Of a DNA stretch of 64,000 nt, positions 21,488-32,004 are shown piece after piece. The notes beneath the pieces are model-generated. The model searched no databases. It was not told the origin of the DNA and saw only the letters and a program-made list of their open reading frames with translations. Source of the DNA: Providencia rettgeri (GTDB lineage: Bacteria; Pseudomonadota; Gammaproteobacteria; Enterobacterales; Enterobacteriaceae); NCBI RefSeq assembly GCF_041075285.1, contig NZ_CP163512.1:2666001-2730000 (forward strand), given 5' to 3'. Each line of letters opens with the position of its first letter. The first letter of the stretch is position 1. The position numbers and the translations under genes were made by a program.

Positions 21488-21518
21488 ACTGGCGGTAAAA
21501 CGCCGCCAGTAGCTTTTT
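21488..21518 (+). terminator. Rho-independent terminator of ygiM-cca
   Basis: ACTGGCGG pairs with CCGCCAGT, followed by AGCTTTTT; it touches the folB stop on the other strand and may serve both genes. Confidence 0.8.
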
Positions 21519-21876
21519 ACGCGGTTTTTGTGCCTCTTTCGATCACAACACCGACTTGATGAGCTCGCGCGACTGCGCCAGGCTTAGCGACTTTAATACG
21601 CACCCATGGGCTATTGAATTTTGTCATTAAAAGTTGAGCGACTTCTTCAGCCACGCGCTCAACTAAACCAAATTTATTGGTTTCTAAATGGGTTATAAGG
21701 GTTTGGCTGACTTGCGCATAATCTAAACAGTGTTCTACATTATCGCTCAAAGACGCGCGTTTGTTATCCCATCCCATTTCGATATCGAGCACTAATTTCT
21801 GCTCAATAGTTTGTTCCCAGTCATATACACCAATCGTGGTGATGACTGATAATTGTTCAATAAATACGATATCCAT
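21517..21876 (-). CDS. folB: Dihydroneopterin aldolase
   Basis: FolB cleaves 7,8-dihydroneopterin to 6-hydroxymethyl-dihydropterin in folate synthesis. The 119-residue protein begins MDIVFIEQLSVITTIGVYDW, as in E. coli, and has LVERVAEEVA and VRIKVAKPGAVARA around the active-site lysine and glutamate. I use the ATG at 21876; a GTG one codon earlier (21879) is in frame but has no counterpart in E. coli. It is divergent from plsY. Confidence 0.96.
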   Translation of the reverse strand: MDIVFIEQLSVITTIGVYDWEQTIEQKLVLDIEMGWDNKRASLSDNVEHCLDYAQVSQTLITHLETNKFGLVERVAEEVAQLLMTKFNSPWVRIKVAKPGAVARAHQVGVVIERGTKTA

Positions 21877-21983
21877 CACGTCATTTTCTCGTTTATGTAC
21901 TGAATTAATACCACTTCAGCAAAAATATGCGTATTATCCAAGACTGAAGTGAATATATGGCCTCAACCGTTTTGGAGTTAGCT

Positions 21984-22640
21984 ATGAGTGCAACCGCGCT
22001 TGGCATGATAATCTTCGCTTACCTTTGTGGATCAGTTTCCAGTGCGATACTGATCTGCCGTATAGCGAGACTACCCGATCCCCGTCAACACGGCTCTGGT
22101 AATCCCGGTGCAACTAACGTCTTACGTGTCGGAGGTAAAGCTGCCGCTGCCGCCGTTCTCATTTGCGACGTTTTAAAGGGGATGATCCCTGTTTGGCTGG
22201 CTTACTATCTCAATGTGCCACCATTCTATCTTGGCTTTGTCGCAATTGCAGCCTGCCTTGGGCATATTTATCCTGTTTTCTTTCACTTTAAAGGCGGAAA
22301 AGGGGTAGCAACTGCATTTGGTTCTATTGCGGCTATTGGTTGGGATCTCTCGGGATTGGTTGCAGGAACTTGGTTACTCACTGTCCTACTTAGTGGTTAT
22401 TCGTCGTTAGGGGCGATTGTGAGTGCATTATTAGCACCATTTTATGTCTGGTGGTTTAAACCTGAGTTTACCTTCCCTGTCGCCATGCTGTCTTGCTTAG
22501 TATTAGTTCGCCATCACGGCAATATTCAACGCCTATGGCGCGGGCAAGAAAGCCGCATCTGGCAAAAATTGAAAAATAAAAAGCAAAAAACCAATAAAGA
22601 AATCGCCCAAGAAGCCAAAGAGCAAGAACTAGACGACTAG
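21984..22640 (+). CDS. plsY: Acyl-phosphate:glycerol-3-phosphate acyltransferase
   Basis: PlsY transfers an acyl group from acyl-phosphate to glycerol 3-phosphate, the first step of phospholipid synthesis in the inner membrane. The 218-residue protein has about five membrane segments and the conserved loops [33 protein letters not shown] and RHHGNIQRL. The C-terminus is lysine- and glutamate-rich and somewhat longer than in E. coli. The ATG at 21984 has GGAG seven bases upstream; an in-frame start at 21957 is less likely. Divergent from folB. Confidence 0.96.
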   Translation: MSATALGMIIFAYLCGSVSSAILICRIARLPDPRQHGSGNPGATNVLRVGGKAAAAAVLICDVLKGMIPVWLAYYLNVPPFYLGFVAIAACLGHIYPVFFHFKGGKGVATAFGSIAAIGWDLSGLVAGTWLLTVLLSGYSSLGAIVSALLAPFYVWWFKPEFTFPVAMLSCLVLVRHHGNIQRLWRGQESRIWQKLKNKKQKTNKEIAQEAKEQELDD

Positions 22641-22663
22641 GCATTAGTTTCCCTTTGCCTAAG

Positions 22664-22775
22664 GGCTGTTTATCTTTCAGCCAACTGATTTTTACCGCTA
22701 AAAAAGGTCAAGAAACAACCAAAAAAATGGATAAATGACTCCGTCGTGCTAACGGACTATTTGAATCAACATTCA
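22664..22775. mobile_element. Truncated copy of the GGCTGTT-ended MITE-like element
   Basis: CTAAGGGCTGTTTATCTTT at 22660-22678 resembles both ends of the element at 18099, and the inner part (TTTTTACCGCTAAAAAAGGTCA, ATTTGAATC, ATTAAAGATC) follows the same order with internal deletions. The right terminal repeat is missing. It lies between plsY and the following terminator and carries no reading frame. Confidence 0.6.
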
Positions 22776-22792
22776 CCATTAAAGATCCCAAA

Positions 22793-22817
22793 AAGAGCTG
22801 ACCTTCAGCTCTTTTTT
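22793..22817 (+). terminator. Rho-independent terminator downstream of plsY
   Basis: AAGAGCTGA and TCAGCTCTT form a nine-pair stem with a two-base loop in the drawn pairing (in practice slightly wider), followed by a T run. The region 22818-23047 is AT-rich and must hold the aer promoter; no clear box pair was assigned. Confidence 0.8.
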
Positions 22818-23047
22818 ATGCCCTAATACTTGCTAAAAGTTTCCTAAAAAACACGCTAAAAATAACAGCAGCGTAAAATCCCTTCTTAAAACTGTACTAA
22901 TAGTAATTTGTGCTGTTGTTACATTTTCGCTACGACCAGCGCACACTTTTAAAAAAAAGTTAATTTATTGCAAATCCATTACTAAGGAATATTTAAAACC
23001 TGTCGACTATATAAAAGGAAAATTAAACAATAATAATGGTATTTATC

Positions 23048-24580
23048 ATGAGCAGAACTCCTTATATCACTCAAAATGAACATATCTTAGACGAAGATAT
23101 CACACTAATGACCACAAGCGACCTACAAGGAAACATTGTTCATGCTAATGATTTCTTTGTACAAGTGAGTGGTTATGAATTAGATGAATTATTAACACGT
23201 CCACATAATATTATTCGTCATCCTGATATGCCCAAACAAGCATTCGCTGATATGTGGGCAACCCTGAAAAAAGGAGAGCCGTGGACAGGAATTGTCAAAA
23301 ATAGACGTAAAAATGGCGACCATTATTGGGTTAGAGCCAATATTATCCCCATGGAGCGCAAAGGTGTTATTACGGGCTATATGTCGATTAGGACTCGTGC
23401 TACTCGCCAAGAAATCGCCGCTGTCGAACCCCTATATGCCGCTATGAATGAAAATAGGAGCAAACAAAAAATATTCAAAGGGATTGTGCTTTCCAAAAAA
23501 TGGCCTTTTCATCTATCAACCCTCTCAACACGTTGGCGAATTCGTCTTATCACAAGCCTGCTATTTATCTTCTGGATGGTGATGGCAAGTTTGACTGGAT
23601 TACAAACCCTTCCTTTACTTATCATGTGCTTATGTACATTTATCACACTGTTGCTAGGGAACGTTGTCCTTGAACGAATTTTGGCAACACCTCTTGAAAA
23701 CATTATGGCTCAAGCACTTAGTATCGCCCGTGGTAATCGCCATAGTGTCAATCACCTGAATCGTACTGACGAAATTGGCCAGCTATTGCGTTCCGTCGGA
23801 CAACTCGGCTTAGTTTGTCGTTGGTTGATAAAAGATGTGTCAGAACAAGTAGATAACGTCCGTAAAGGTAGTTTGTCGTTGGTCGCTGATTGCAACGAAC
23901 TGGATACACACACATTGCGCACTGTAGGGTATATGCAACAAACCGTAGCGACAATGAATCAAATGGCTGTTTCGGTGAAAATGAACGCCGACAACACCAT
24001 TCAAGTTGACCAACTCTCGAATGCAACCAGTGAAACCGCAGTGAGTGGTGGTGCGATGATGGAGGCGGTCGTCGGCACCATGGATGAAATTGTTCACAGT
24101 ACCAGTAAGATCAATTCAATCACCGATGTTATTAAAGATATTGCTTTTCAAACCAATATATTAGCATTAAATGCCGCAGTAGAAGCCGCCCGAGCAGGGG
24201 AGCAAGGTAAAGGATTTGCGGTGGTGGCGAATGAGGTTCGCAGTCTAGCAAGCCGAAGTGCCAGTGCCGTCAATGATATTCGTGAACTGATTAATGATTG
24301 CGAAAAAAAGGTAAATTCAGGGAAAAATCAGGTACATACTGCGGGGGACACAATGAAAAATATCGTCGACCAAGTGCAAAATGTCACCCAACTAATAACC
24401 CATATCAGCCAAGCAACCTCCGAACAAGCTGCGGGTATCTCTGATATCACTCAAGCGGTAAGTGAATTAGAAACCATCACACAACAAAGCACACTGTTAG
24501 TTGAACAGAGTACAGAAACATCCAATATGGTGAAAGACCGGGCTATGCGACTGGAAGATGCCGTGCTTATTTTACATTGA
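23048..24580 (+). CDS. aer: Aerotaxis receptor Aer
   Basis: Aer senses cellular redox state through FAD bound to its PAS domain and signals to CheA and CheW to steer motility. The 510-residue protein follows E. coli Aer: N-terminal PAS (about 10-120, with [27 protein letters not shown] and [18 protein letters not shown]), a paired hydrophobic membrane anchor at about 165-205, HAMP-like region, and a methyl-accepting signalling domain with the hairpin tip [29 protein letters not shown]. It ends [10 protein letters not shown] as in E. coli. The ATG at 23048 gives [11 protein letters not shown]; an upstream start at 23036 is less likely. The methylation helices are shorter than in classical MCPs. 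Confidence 0.95.
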   Translation: MSRTPYITQNEHILDEDITLMTTSDLQGNIVHANDFFVQVSGYELDELLTRPHNIIRHPDMPKQAFADMWATLKKGEPWTGIVKNRRKNGDHYWVRANIIPMERKGVITGYMSIRTRATRQEIAAVEPLYAAMNENRSKQKIFKGIVLSKKWPFHLSTLSTRWRIRLITSLLFIFWMVMASLTGLQTLPLLIMCLCTFITLLLGNVVLERILATPLENIMAQALSIARGNRHSVNHLNRTDEIGQLLRSVGQLGLVCRWLIKDVSEQVDNVRKGSLSLVADCNELDTHTLRTVGYMQQTVATMNQMAVSVKMNADNTIQVDQLSNATSETAVSGGAMMEAVVGTMDEIVHSTSKINSITDVIKDIAFQTNILALNAAVEAARAGEQGKGFAVVANEVRSLASRSASAVNDIRELINDCEKKVNSGKNQVHTAGDTMKNIVDQVQNVTQLITHISQATSEQAAGISDITQAVSELETITQQSTLLVEQSTETSNMVKDRAMRLEDAVLILH

Positions 24581-24598
24581 TTTTTGACGCAATGTTAA

Positions 24599-24785
24599 AG
24601 GGCTGATATTAAAACAGCCCTGAGGTTGTTGACAAAGTGGGATAAAAGCGTGGTTTTTCCCACTTTGTGTTATCAGCCGAAAATCAATATATTGATTTTC
24701 CTTGTTTATTTTCAAAACCAATCCAACCTGCCGCCAAACATGTTATGTTTGTCAGCAGTCTGAGGGCTGATATTAAAACAGCCCT
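24599..24785. mobile_element. ~141-bp hairpin-rich element flanked by a duplicated terminator hairpin (locus 1)
   Basis: The element (24622-24762) runs from GAGGTTGTTGACAAAG to GTCAGCAGTCTG. Its ends are imperfect inverted repeats (11 of 15). Inside are three consecutive palindromes: ACAAAGTGGGA with TCCCACTTTGT, GAAAATCAATATATTGATTTTC (split at its centre), and CAAACAT with ATGTTTG. The same 23-bp hairpin, AGGGCTG...CAGCCCT, stands on both sides at 24599-24621 and 24763-24785 as a direct repeat; it is the aer terminator. The second locus is at 60545-60732 with a different duplicated hairpin. Confidence 0.8.
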
Positions 24786-24805
24786 TTATTTTCATGATGA
24801 TAACG

Positions 24806-25825
24806 CTATTTTTTTAATGGCGGTAACTCTGCTAATGGCCAACGTGGGCGCACTGTCACACCTAAACCCGTGGTTGTACCACCTTTCAAGCGAATGAGCC
24901 CGGCAAGGGCAATCATCGCGCCATTATCCGTGCAAAATTCAGGTCGTGCGTAAAACACGTCTCCGCCCCGCTGCTTCAGTACCTCATCCATTTTGGCGCG
25001 AAGAGCGCGGTTAGCACTCACGCCGCCTGCCATAACAAGGCGTTTAAAGCCGGTTTGCTCAAGTGCACGTTTACATTTGATCGCCAATGTATCAACAACA
25101 GCATCTTCAAACGCACGGGCAATATCAGCACGAGTTTGTTCATCATTTGCATTTTCACGAATAGTATTCGCAGCAAAGGTTTTTAGCCCTGAAAAACTGA
25201 AATCTAAACCCGGTCTATCTGTCATTGGTCTTGGAAAAACAAAACGCCCTGGGGTGCCCTGTTGCGCCATGCGAGATAAAACTGGGCCACCGGGGTAGTC
25301 CAATCCTAACAATTTTGCTGTTTTGTCAAACGCTTCCCCTGCGGCATCATCAATGGATTCCCCTAATAATTGGTATTCGCCAATCCCTGTCACACTGATC
25401 AATTGCGTATGACCACCAGAAACCAGCAATGCAACGAATGGAAATTCGGGACTTTTTTCTTCCAACATAGGCGCCAATAAATGCCCTTCCATGTGATGAA
25501 CTGCCACCGCGGGCACATTCCAAGCGAATGCCAACGAACGCCCAACGGTTGCACCAACCATCAATGCACCCACTAGGCCAGGGCCCGCGGTATAAGCGAC
25601 CGCATCAATATCTTCACTGGTTAAATTCGCTTCTTTTAGTGCCGCTTGAATCAATGGCACCGTTTTACGAATATGGTCACGAGACGCCAATTCAGGCACC
25701 ACACCGCCGTAATCAGCATGGACTTTAATTTGGCTATATAATTGATTAGCTAACAAGCCAAGCTCGTCGTCATAAATTGCGATACCCGTTTCATCGCAAG
25801 AAGTTTCGATACCTAAAACACGCAT
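24806..25825 (-). CDS. tsaD: tRNA N6-threonylcarbamoyladenosine transferase TsaD
   Basis: TsaD, with TsaB and TsaE, transfers the threonylcarbamoyl group to A37 of ANN-decoding tRNAs, an essential modification. The 339-residue protein has the ASKHA fold motifs [10 protein letters not shown] and VSGGHTQL, the metal-binding [26 protein letters not shown], and [12 protein letters not shown]. It ends [22 protein letters not shown]. It is divergent from rpsU, as in E. coli. The ATG at 25825 starts the E. coli-like MRVLGIETS. Confidence 0.97.
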   Translation of the reverse strand: MRVLGIETSCDETGIAIYDDELGLLANQLYSQIKVHADYGGVVPELASRDHIRKTVPLIQAALKEANLTSEDIDAVAYTAGPGLVGALMVGATVGRSLAFAWNVPAVAVHHMEGHLLAPMLEEKSPEFPFVALLVSGGHTQLISVTGIGEYQLLGESIDDAAGEAFDKTAKLLGLDYPGGPVLSRMAQQGTPGRFVFPRPMTDRPGLDFSFSGLKTFAANTIRENANDEQTRADIARAFEDAVVDTLAIKCKRALEQTGFKRLVMAGGVSANRALRAKMDEVLKQRGGDVFYARPEFCTDNGAMIALAGLIRLKGGTTTGLGVTVRPRWPLAELPPLKK

Positions 25826-25877
25826 TGCACTACCCTTGTTTATTTCATAGACGCAAGTCTATCACTATTTTCAATCT

Positions 25878-25995
25878 ATACCCCAAATAATTCGAGTGCT
25901 AGGTAAGCGACAAGGGAAAATATCCCGATGAGCGTACAAAAGTAAGTGATTCGAGTCACTAAGCGCGGTCAACACCTCTGCAACTTGAAAAATTG
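25878..25995. repeat. ERIC-like repeat, diverged copy H
   Basis: It starts TACCCCAAATAATTCGAGTG and ends CTCTGCAACTTGAAAAAT, with core TGAGCGTACAAAAGTAAGTG. It is the most diverged copy in the window. It lies between the divergent tsaD and rpsU genes, upstream of the rpsU promoter. Confidence 0.7.
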
Positions 25996-26028
25996 CGCGC
26001 GTATCGCGTAATTTATGTTGCCAAAAGG

Positions 26029-26057
26029 CTGACTTTCCTTGCTGTATAGTCTATAAT
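26029..26057 (+). promoter_or_regulatory. Candidate sigma70 promoter of the rpsU-dnaG-rpoD operon
   Basis: CTGACT and a perfect TATAAT are separated by 17 bp. The distance to rpsU (about 215 bp) leaves a long leader; other promoters may exist. Confidence 0.5.
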
Positions 26058-26225
26058 CAGTCCCCTGTAATAAAAATTTCGTGTGGCTAATTCTCATTAT
26101 CGTCTGGATTTGTTTGCTTTTTCATCGTATGAGCAAAAAATCAGGTGATCTTGTGTGATTCAATTTTATACGGCACTTTACAAACCCGTACTCATTGAAG
26201 TAAAATTCCGCACCATTTTAAATGA

Positions 26226-26495
<270 letters not shown>

Positions 26496-26602
26496 TTGAT
26501 TGCGGTATTTAGCCGCATTCATGACAGACGATAGCTAATACAAGAATTAAGTGACTTTTATTGTGATTTTGTTCTTGTAGTAGTCGTAGCTAAGCAGTTA
26601 AA

Positions 26603-26632
26603 GGCCGTGCTTTCCCAAAGGAAGCGCGGCTT
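26603..26632 (+). terminator. Leaky terminator/attenuator between rpsU and dnaG
   Basis: GCCGTGCTTTCC pairs with GGAAGCGCGGC, closed by CAAA, followed by a short TTATTAT. In E. coli an internal terminator at this place keeps dnaG expression far below rpsU; the same role is inferred here. Confidence 0.7.
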
Positions 26633-26665
26633 ATTATCGTTCATCAACAGGCGAAAAAGAGGCTT

Positions 26666-28411
26666 ATGGCTGGACGAATTCCGCGTTCATTTATCAATGA
26701 CTTGTTAGCGAGAACCGACATCATTGATTTAGTCGATGCAAAAGTCCCGTTAAAAAAACAGGGTAAAAACCATCACGCTTGCTGTCCGTTCCATAATGAA
26801 AAAACCCCTTCTTTTACTGTTAACGGTGAAAGGCAGTTTTATTATTGTTTTGGTTGTGGTGCCCACGGTAACGCTATCGACTTTTTGATGAATTACGACA
26901 AACTCGATTTTGTCGAAGCTATTGAAGAGCTTGCTGCATTACATGGCCTTGATGTCCCTTATGAAAAAGGAACAGGTGCAAGCCAAATAGAATTACATCA
27001 ACGGCAAAACTTGTATCAGTTGATGGAGAAGATTAACCAGTTTTACTGCGCTGCCTTAAATCATCCTTCGGCAAATAAAGCCAAAGATTATTTAAGCCAA
27101 CGTGGTTTGAGCGCAGAAATTATTGAGCATTTTTCCATTGGTTTCGCCCCTGCGGGTTGGGATAATTTGCTCAAGAAATTCGCAGTAAACCCCGAAAGTC
27201 GCAAACAGCTTGATGATGCAGGCATGTTAGTGACCAATGATAATGGCCGTGTCTATGACCGCTTTAGAGAGCGAGTTATGTTTCCCATTCGGGATAGACG
27301 AGGTCGCGTTATTGCCTTCGGTGGGCGTGTATTGGGTGATGCTTTACCCAAATATTTGAACTCACCAGAAACAGATATTTTCCATAAAGGCCGCCAATTG
27401 TTTGGTCTTTATGAAGCAACACAAAACAGTAGTGAATTAGCAAAGCTATTAGTTGTCGAAGGCTATATGGATGTGGTGGCATTGGCTCAGTTTGGCATCC
27501 GCTATGCGGTAGCTTCACTGGGTACTTCAACCACCTCAGAACATATTCAGTTACTTTACCGTTCTACGGATACCGTTATTTGTTGCTACGACGGAGACCG
27601 AGCTGGTCGAGAAGCGGCATGGCGAGCATTAGAAACCGCCCTGCCTTATTTAACTGATGGTCGCCAACTGCGCTTTATGTTTTTACCTGATGGGGAAGAC
27701 CCTGACTCACTGGTACGTAAAGAAGGTAAAGACGCCTTTGAGCAGCGCATGCAAACGGCACAAACCTTGTCAGGTTTTTTATTTGATTCACTCGTACCAC
27801 AAGTTGATTTAACCACCCAAGAAGGGAAAGCAAAATTTAGCAAACTTGCTATCCCTTTGATTAAGCAGATACCGGGTGAAACTCTGCGCCTTTATATGGC
27901 GCAAGAGCTAGGAAATTTTATTGGTATACCGGATATTTCTCAGGTTCTTGCTATTATTGATAGAGAGAATACCGAGCAAGTTAGTTATCAGGCACCAAAA
28001 CTAAAACCCACAACAATGCGAATTCTTATCGCACTGTTAGTGCAAAATCCGAACTTTTCGGAACTTGTTCCCTCATTAGAGGGAATTGCCCATATCCAAA
28101 TGCCGGGGCTTTCTCTATTTCAGGAATTGGTCGATGTATGCCGTTCCACCCCCGGAATGACGACTGGGCAGTTGCTAGAGCGTTATCGAGATAATAATTT
28201 TTCGAAACAGCTTGAAAAACTGGCAACGTGGAACGATATAGAAATAGAGGAGATAGCGGAAAATACTTTTATAGATGCCTTAAATCATCTATTTAATAGT
28301 GCACTCAGCGAACGTTTCGACTACTTAATGGCGAAAGCTCGCACACAAAGTCTGACCCCGCAGGAGCGCGAAGAGGTGCACTTAATTACGCTATCACGAG
28401 TAAAAACCTAA
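26666..28411 (+). CDS. dnaG: DNA primase
   Basis: DnaG makes the RNA primers for DNA replication. The 581-residue protein has the N-terminal CHC2 zinc-binding domain (CCPFHNEKTPSFTV, YCFGCGAHGNAIDF), the catalytic core with the TOPRIM motifs (VVEGYMDVVAL and CYDGDRAGREAA), and a C-terminal helicase-binding domain. Start ATG at 26666 with GAGG upstream. It follows rpsU after the attenuator and precedes rpoD, as in E. coli. Confidence 0.98.
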   Translation: MAGRIPRSFINDLLARTDIIDLVDAKVPLKKQGKNHHACCPFHNEKTPSFTVNGERQFYYCFGCGAHGNAIDFLMNYDKLDFVEAIEELAALHGLDVPYEKGTGASQIELHQRQNLYQLMEKINQFYCAALNHPSANKAKDYLSQRGLSAEIIEHFSIGFAPAGWDNLLKKFAVNPESRKQLDDAGMLVTNDNGRVYDRFRERVMFPIRDRRGRVIAFGGRVLGDALPKYLNSPETDIFHKGRQLFGLYEATQNSSELAKLLVVEGYMDVVALAQFGIRYAVASLGTSTTSEHIQLLYRSTDTVICCYDGDRAGREAAWRALETALPYLTDGRQLRFMFLPDGEDPDSLVRKEGKDAFEQRMQTAQTLSGFLFDSLVPQVDLTTQEGKAKFSKLAIPLIKQIPGETLRLYMAQELGNFIGIPDISQVLAIIDRENTEQVSYQAPKLKPTTMRILIALLVQNPNFSELVPSLEGIAHIQMPGLSLFQELVDVCRSTPGMTTGQLLERYRDNNFSKQLEKLATWNDIEIEEIAENTFIDALNHLFNSALSERFDYLMAKARTQSLTPQEREEVHLITLSRVKT

Positions 28412-28600
28412 TACAAAACCAAAACAGAATTAGTATATAAAACGGCTTAAGTGCCGCTAAACACAAGGCAGATGCCTGTAAAATGCTGCGAAAATAAAGG
28501 GCGTAGCAAATAATAAATATATCCCTTTGTATGTTCTTGTTGGCCGAATGTTTCGCCGACCGACACCAATCTAAATACTCAGAAGTGTGGATACCGTCTT

Positions 28601-30454
28601 ATGGAGCAAAACCCGCAGTCGCAGCTTAAGCTACTCGTCACCAAGGGTAAAGAGCAAGGTTACTTAACCTATGCTGAGGTCAACGACCATCTGCCGGAAG
28701 ATATCGTCGATTCAGATCAGATTGAAGATATCATACAGATGATTAATGACATGGGCATCCAGGTCATGGAAGAAGCACCTGATGCCGATGATTTAATTTT
28801 GGCTGAGAATACTTCCGATACGGATGAAGATGCAGCAGAAGCTGCTGCACAAGTTTTATCCAGTGTTGAAAGTGAAATTGGCCGTACCACTGATCCCGTT
28901 CGCATGTATATGCGTGAAATGGGTACTGTTGAGCTTCTCACCCGTGAAGGTGAAATCGACATCGCAAAACGTATTGAGGATGGTATTAATCAGGTTCAGT
29001 GCTCTGTTGCTGAATACCCTGAGGCTATCACGTATCTTCTTGAGCAATATGACCGTGTTGAAGCAGGTGAAAGCCGTTTATCAGACTTGATTACTGGCTT
29101 TGTTGATCCTAACGCGGAAGAAGATCTTGCCCCTACTGCCACCCACGTCGGCTCTGAATTACCTCAAGAAGAGCTCGATAAAGACGATGATGAAGATGAA
29201 GACGATGAAGACGTCGATGACAGCGATAGCGATGACGATAACAGCATCGATCCTGAATTAGCACGCCAAAAATTCGCTGATCTTCGTGAGCAGTATGAAA
29301 GCACGCGTCAACATATCAAACAATATGGACGTAGCGATGCGAAAACCACCGCTGCAATTGAACAGCTTTCCGAAGTGTTCAAAGAGTTCCGTTTAGTACC
29401 AAAACAATTTGACTATCTGGTCAACAATATGCGTGAAATGATGGATCGCGTTCGCTTGCAAGAACGTACTATCATGAAACTGTGTGTTGAGCAGTGCAAA
29501 ATGCCGAAGAAAAACTTCATCACCTTATTCAGCGGTAATGAAACCAGTGAGACTTGGTTAACTGCGGCAAAAGCAATGAACAAGCCTTGGTCTGAAAAGC
29601 TGCTTGAAGTTGAAGAAGAAATTCTGCGTTGCCTGCAAAGACTGCGTCAAATTGAAGAGGAAACTGGCCTGACAATTGAACAGGTTAAAGATATCAACCG
29701 TCGTATGTCTATCGGTGAAGCGAAAGCTCGTCGTGCGAAAAAAGAGATGGTTGAAGCGAACTTACGTCTGGTTATTTCTATCGCGAAGAAATACACCAAC
29801 CGTGGTCTGCAATTCCTTGACCTGATCCAAGAAGGTAACATCGGGCTGATGAAAGCGGTTGATAAGTTTGAATATCGCCGTGGTTATAAGTTCTCAACTT
29901 ATGCAACATGGTGGATCCGTCAGGCTATCACGCGTTCAATCGCCGACCAAGCTCGTACTATTCGTATTCCGGTTCATATGATTGAGACTATCAATAAATT
30001 GAACCGTATCTCTCGTCAAATGCTGCAAGAAATGGGTCGTGAACCATCGCCAGAAGAGCTGGCAGAACGCATGCTGATGCCGGAAGATAAAATACGTAAG
30101 GTCCTGAAGATTGCGAAAGAGCCAATCTCAATGGAAACCCCTATCGGTGATGATGAAGATTCACATTTAGGCGATTTTATTGAAGATACAACTTTAGAGC
30201 TGCCTTTAGACTCAGCAACGTCAGAAAGCTTACGTTCTGCAACTCACGAAGTGTTAGCCGGCTTGACGGCACGTGAAGCGAAAGTACTGCGTATGCGTTT
30301 TGGTATCGACATGAATACTGACCATACTCTTGAAGAGGTTGGTAAGCAGTTTGATGTTACCCGTGAACGTATTCGTCAGATTGAAGCGAAAGCACTGCGT
30401 AAACTGCGTCACCCAAGTCGTTCTGAAGTGCTGCGCAGTTTCCTTGACGAATAA
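28601..30454 (+). CDS. rpoD: RNA polymerase primary sigma factor RpoD (sigma70)
   Basis: Sigma70 directs RNA polymerase to housekeeping promoters. The 617-residue protein has region 1.1 (1-80), region 1.2 with [20 protein letters not shown], a non-conserved region carrying a very acidic stretch around residues 190-215, regions 2.1-2.4 ([20 protein letters not shown]), region 3, and region 4 with the helix-turn-helix ([20 protein letters not shown]). It ends [12 protein letters not shown]. The 189-bp gap after dnaG shows no gene; in E. coli the heat-shock promoter lies in the end of dnaG. A strong terminator follows. Confidence 0.98.
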   Translation: MEQNPQSQLKLLVTKGKEQGYLTYAEVNDHLPEDIVDSDQIEDIIQMINDMGIQVMEEAPDADDLILAENTSDTDEDAAEAAAQVLSSVESEIGRTTDPVRMYMREMGTVELLTREGEIDIAKRIEDGINQVQCSVAEYPEAITYLLEQYDRVEAGESRLSDLITGFVDPNAEEDLAPTATHVGSELPQEELDKDDDEDEDDEDVDDSDSDDDNSIDPELARQKFADLREQYESTRQHIKQYGRSDAKTTAAIEQLSEVFKEFRLVPKQFDYLVNNMREMMDRVRLQERTIMKLCVEQCKMPKKNFITLFSGNETSETWLTAAKAMNKPWSEKLLEVEEEILRCLQRLRQIEEETGLTIEQVKDINRRMSIGEAKARRAKKEMVEANLRLVISIAKKYTNRGLQFLDLIQEGNIGLMKAVDKFEYRRGYKFSTYATWWIRQAITRSIADQARTIRIPVHMIETINKLNRISRQMLQEMGREPSPEELAERMLMPEDKIRKVLKIAKEPISMETPIGDDEDSHLGDFIEDTTLELPLDSATSESLRSATHEVLAGLTAREAKVLRMRFGIDMNTDHTLEEVGKQFDVTRERIRQIEAKALRKLRHPSRSEVLRSFLDE

Positions 30455-30475
30455 TCATTCATTATTCAAATAAAC

Positions 30476-30507
30476 AAAAACACCTGCCTTGGCAGGTGTT
30501 TTTTTAT
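30476..30507 (+). terminator. Rho-independent terminator of rpoD
   Basis: AACACCTGCC pairs with GGCAGGTGTT around TT, followed by six or more T. It could also end the convergent MFS gene, since an A run stands on the other side. Confidence 0.92.
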
Positions 30508-30512
30508 GTATG

Positions 30513-31973
30513 CTATTTCGCTATTTTATATTTTAGCATTAAGCATAACGTAGCCATAATCGCGATTGCCCCGCCAAACATCGCCACATTAAACCCAGAA
30601 GCGAAAGCTGAACGCGTTAGCTGTTCAATTAGCAGCGATGGCATCGGTGCCGAGCGATGAATAAAATGTTCGATTTCTTGTGGAGAAAACAGACTATTCA
30701 GCCTGTCATCATGAAGTAATTGGCTCACTGCACGGTGTGTCATTAATGTTCCAAGCAATGCGATCCCCAATGTCATTCCCGTCTGCCGTAACGCATTCAT
30801 CATCGCAGAGGCGATACCTGAATAGGCTCGCTCAACACTGGCCATCACCAAAGCACCAATGGCAGGTGTCGAAATCCCCATTCCAGCGCCTAGAACAAAT
30901 AATATGATGGCAATTGGTAAATAATGGGTTTCAGAATTTACCAGCGTAAACAGCAATGAAGCGCACGCGATTAAAATAAACCCAACAATCATGAGATTGC
31001 GCACACTTAATAAGCGAGATAATTGACCAAATGAAAATGAGAATATCGCCATCGCGATAAACTCTGGCGCCATACGGAGACCTGCATCAAAAGCCCCCCA
31101 TCCTTGACCCTTTTGTAAAAATAGGGCAATAAAAAATACATTGCTGTAGGTCGCAAAGCCGAGCGCAAAAGATGCCATATTATATTGAAAGAAAAAAGGA
31201 TTCTTTTTAAATAGAAATAAAGGTAATAACGGTTTTTCAACCCGTGTTTCTAGCCATATAAAGGCTAAAGCCGTTATTAGAAAAATAATTAGAGCCCCCT
31301 GCGTTAAATAATTTCCCCATCCTTTATCCCCTGCTTCAATTAAAGCAAAAGTCACACTCCCTAATGCCACAATACTCAATAATTGCCCTAATGGGTCAAA
31401 AGCGGCCTTATCAGCATCAGCACTTTCATCTATGCCAATCCATCCTAATAATAAGGTCAGTAAACCAATTGGAATATTCATTAAAAATATGGTCGTCCAA
31501 TCGAAAGTGTCAACCAAAAATCCCCCTAATATTGGGCCAATGATCAGCGAAAGTGCACTCACGGCCGACCAAATTCCAATGATCCTGATCCGCTCAATAT
31601 CATTGCTGAACGCTTGTGTAATGATTGAAAGTGCACCAGGGATCAATGCCGCGGCAGCTATACCTTGAATAATGCGCCCAATGATTAATAACTGTGACGA
31701 GGTCGAAAATGCACAAATTACAGAACCTAACGTGAAAATAACTATCCCTATTAACCACACTTTTTTGCGCCCATATCGATCACTGAATGGACCAACAGAG
31801 AGGATCAATGCCGATAGGCACAATGCGTAAGCGTCAATAATCCACTGTAGCATTGAGAGACTCGCCCCCAGAGATCCACCAATGGCAGGGAGCGCTACAT
31901 TCACGATGCTGATATCCAATGTCGCCATAAAGGTGCCTAAACACACGGCAAGGATCAAAAATAACCGTCTCAT
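30513..31973 (-). CDS. DHA2-family MFS drug efflux transporter
   Basis: This 486-residue protein has about 14 membrane segments and the EmrB/QacA (DHA2) signatures: TLDISIVNVALPAI in helix 1, LSVGPFSDRYGRKKVW (motif A) and GPILGGFLVD (motif C). It should export toxic cationic or hydrophobic compounds by proton antiport; the substrate is unknown. I place the start at the ATG at 31973 (MRRLFLILAV), with GAGG eight bases upstream. The frame can be read to 32033, but that part is the promoter and operator. It is convergent with rpoD and has no adjoining repressor gene. EmrB partners with an EmrA adaptor, which is absent here. Confidence 0.88.
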   Translation of the reverse strand: MRRLFLILAVCLGTFMATLDISIVNVALPAIGGSLGASLSMLQWIIDAYALCLSALILSVGPFSDRYGRKKVWLIGIVIFTLGSVICAFSTSSQLLIIGRIIQGIAAAALIPGALSIITQAFSNDIERIRIIGIWSAVSALSLIIGPILGGFLVDTFDWTTIFLMNIPIGLLTLLLGWIGIDESADADKAAFDPLGQLLSIVALGSVTFALIEAGDKGWGNYLTQGALIIFLITALAFIWLETRVEKPLLPLFLFKKNPFFFQYNMASFALGFATYSNVFFIALFLQKGQGWGAFDAGLRMAPEFIAMAIFSFSFGQLSRLLSVRNLMIVGFILIACASLLFTLVNSETHYLPIAIILFVLGAGMGISTPAIGALVMASVERAYSGIASAMMNALRQTGMTLGIALLGTLMTHRAVSQLLHDDRLNSLFSPQEIEHFIHRSAPMPSLLIEQLTRSAFASGFNVAMFGGAIAIMATLCLMLKYKIAK

Positions 31974-32004
31974 TTCATCTACCTCATCTTTGATTATTGG
32001 CAAC

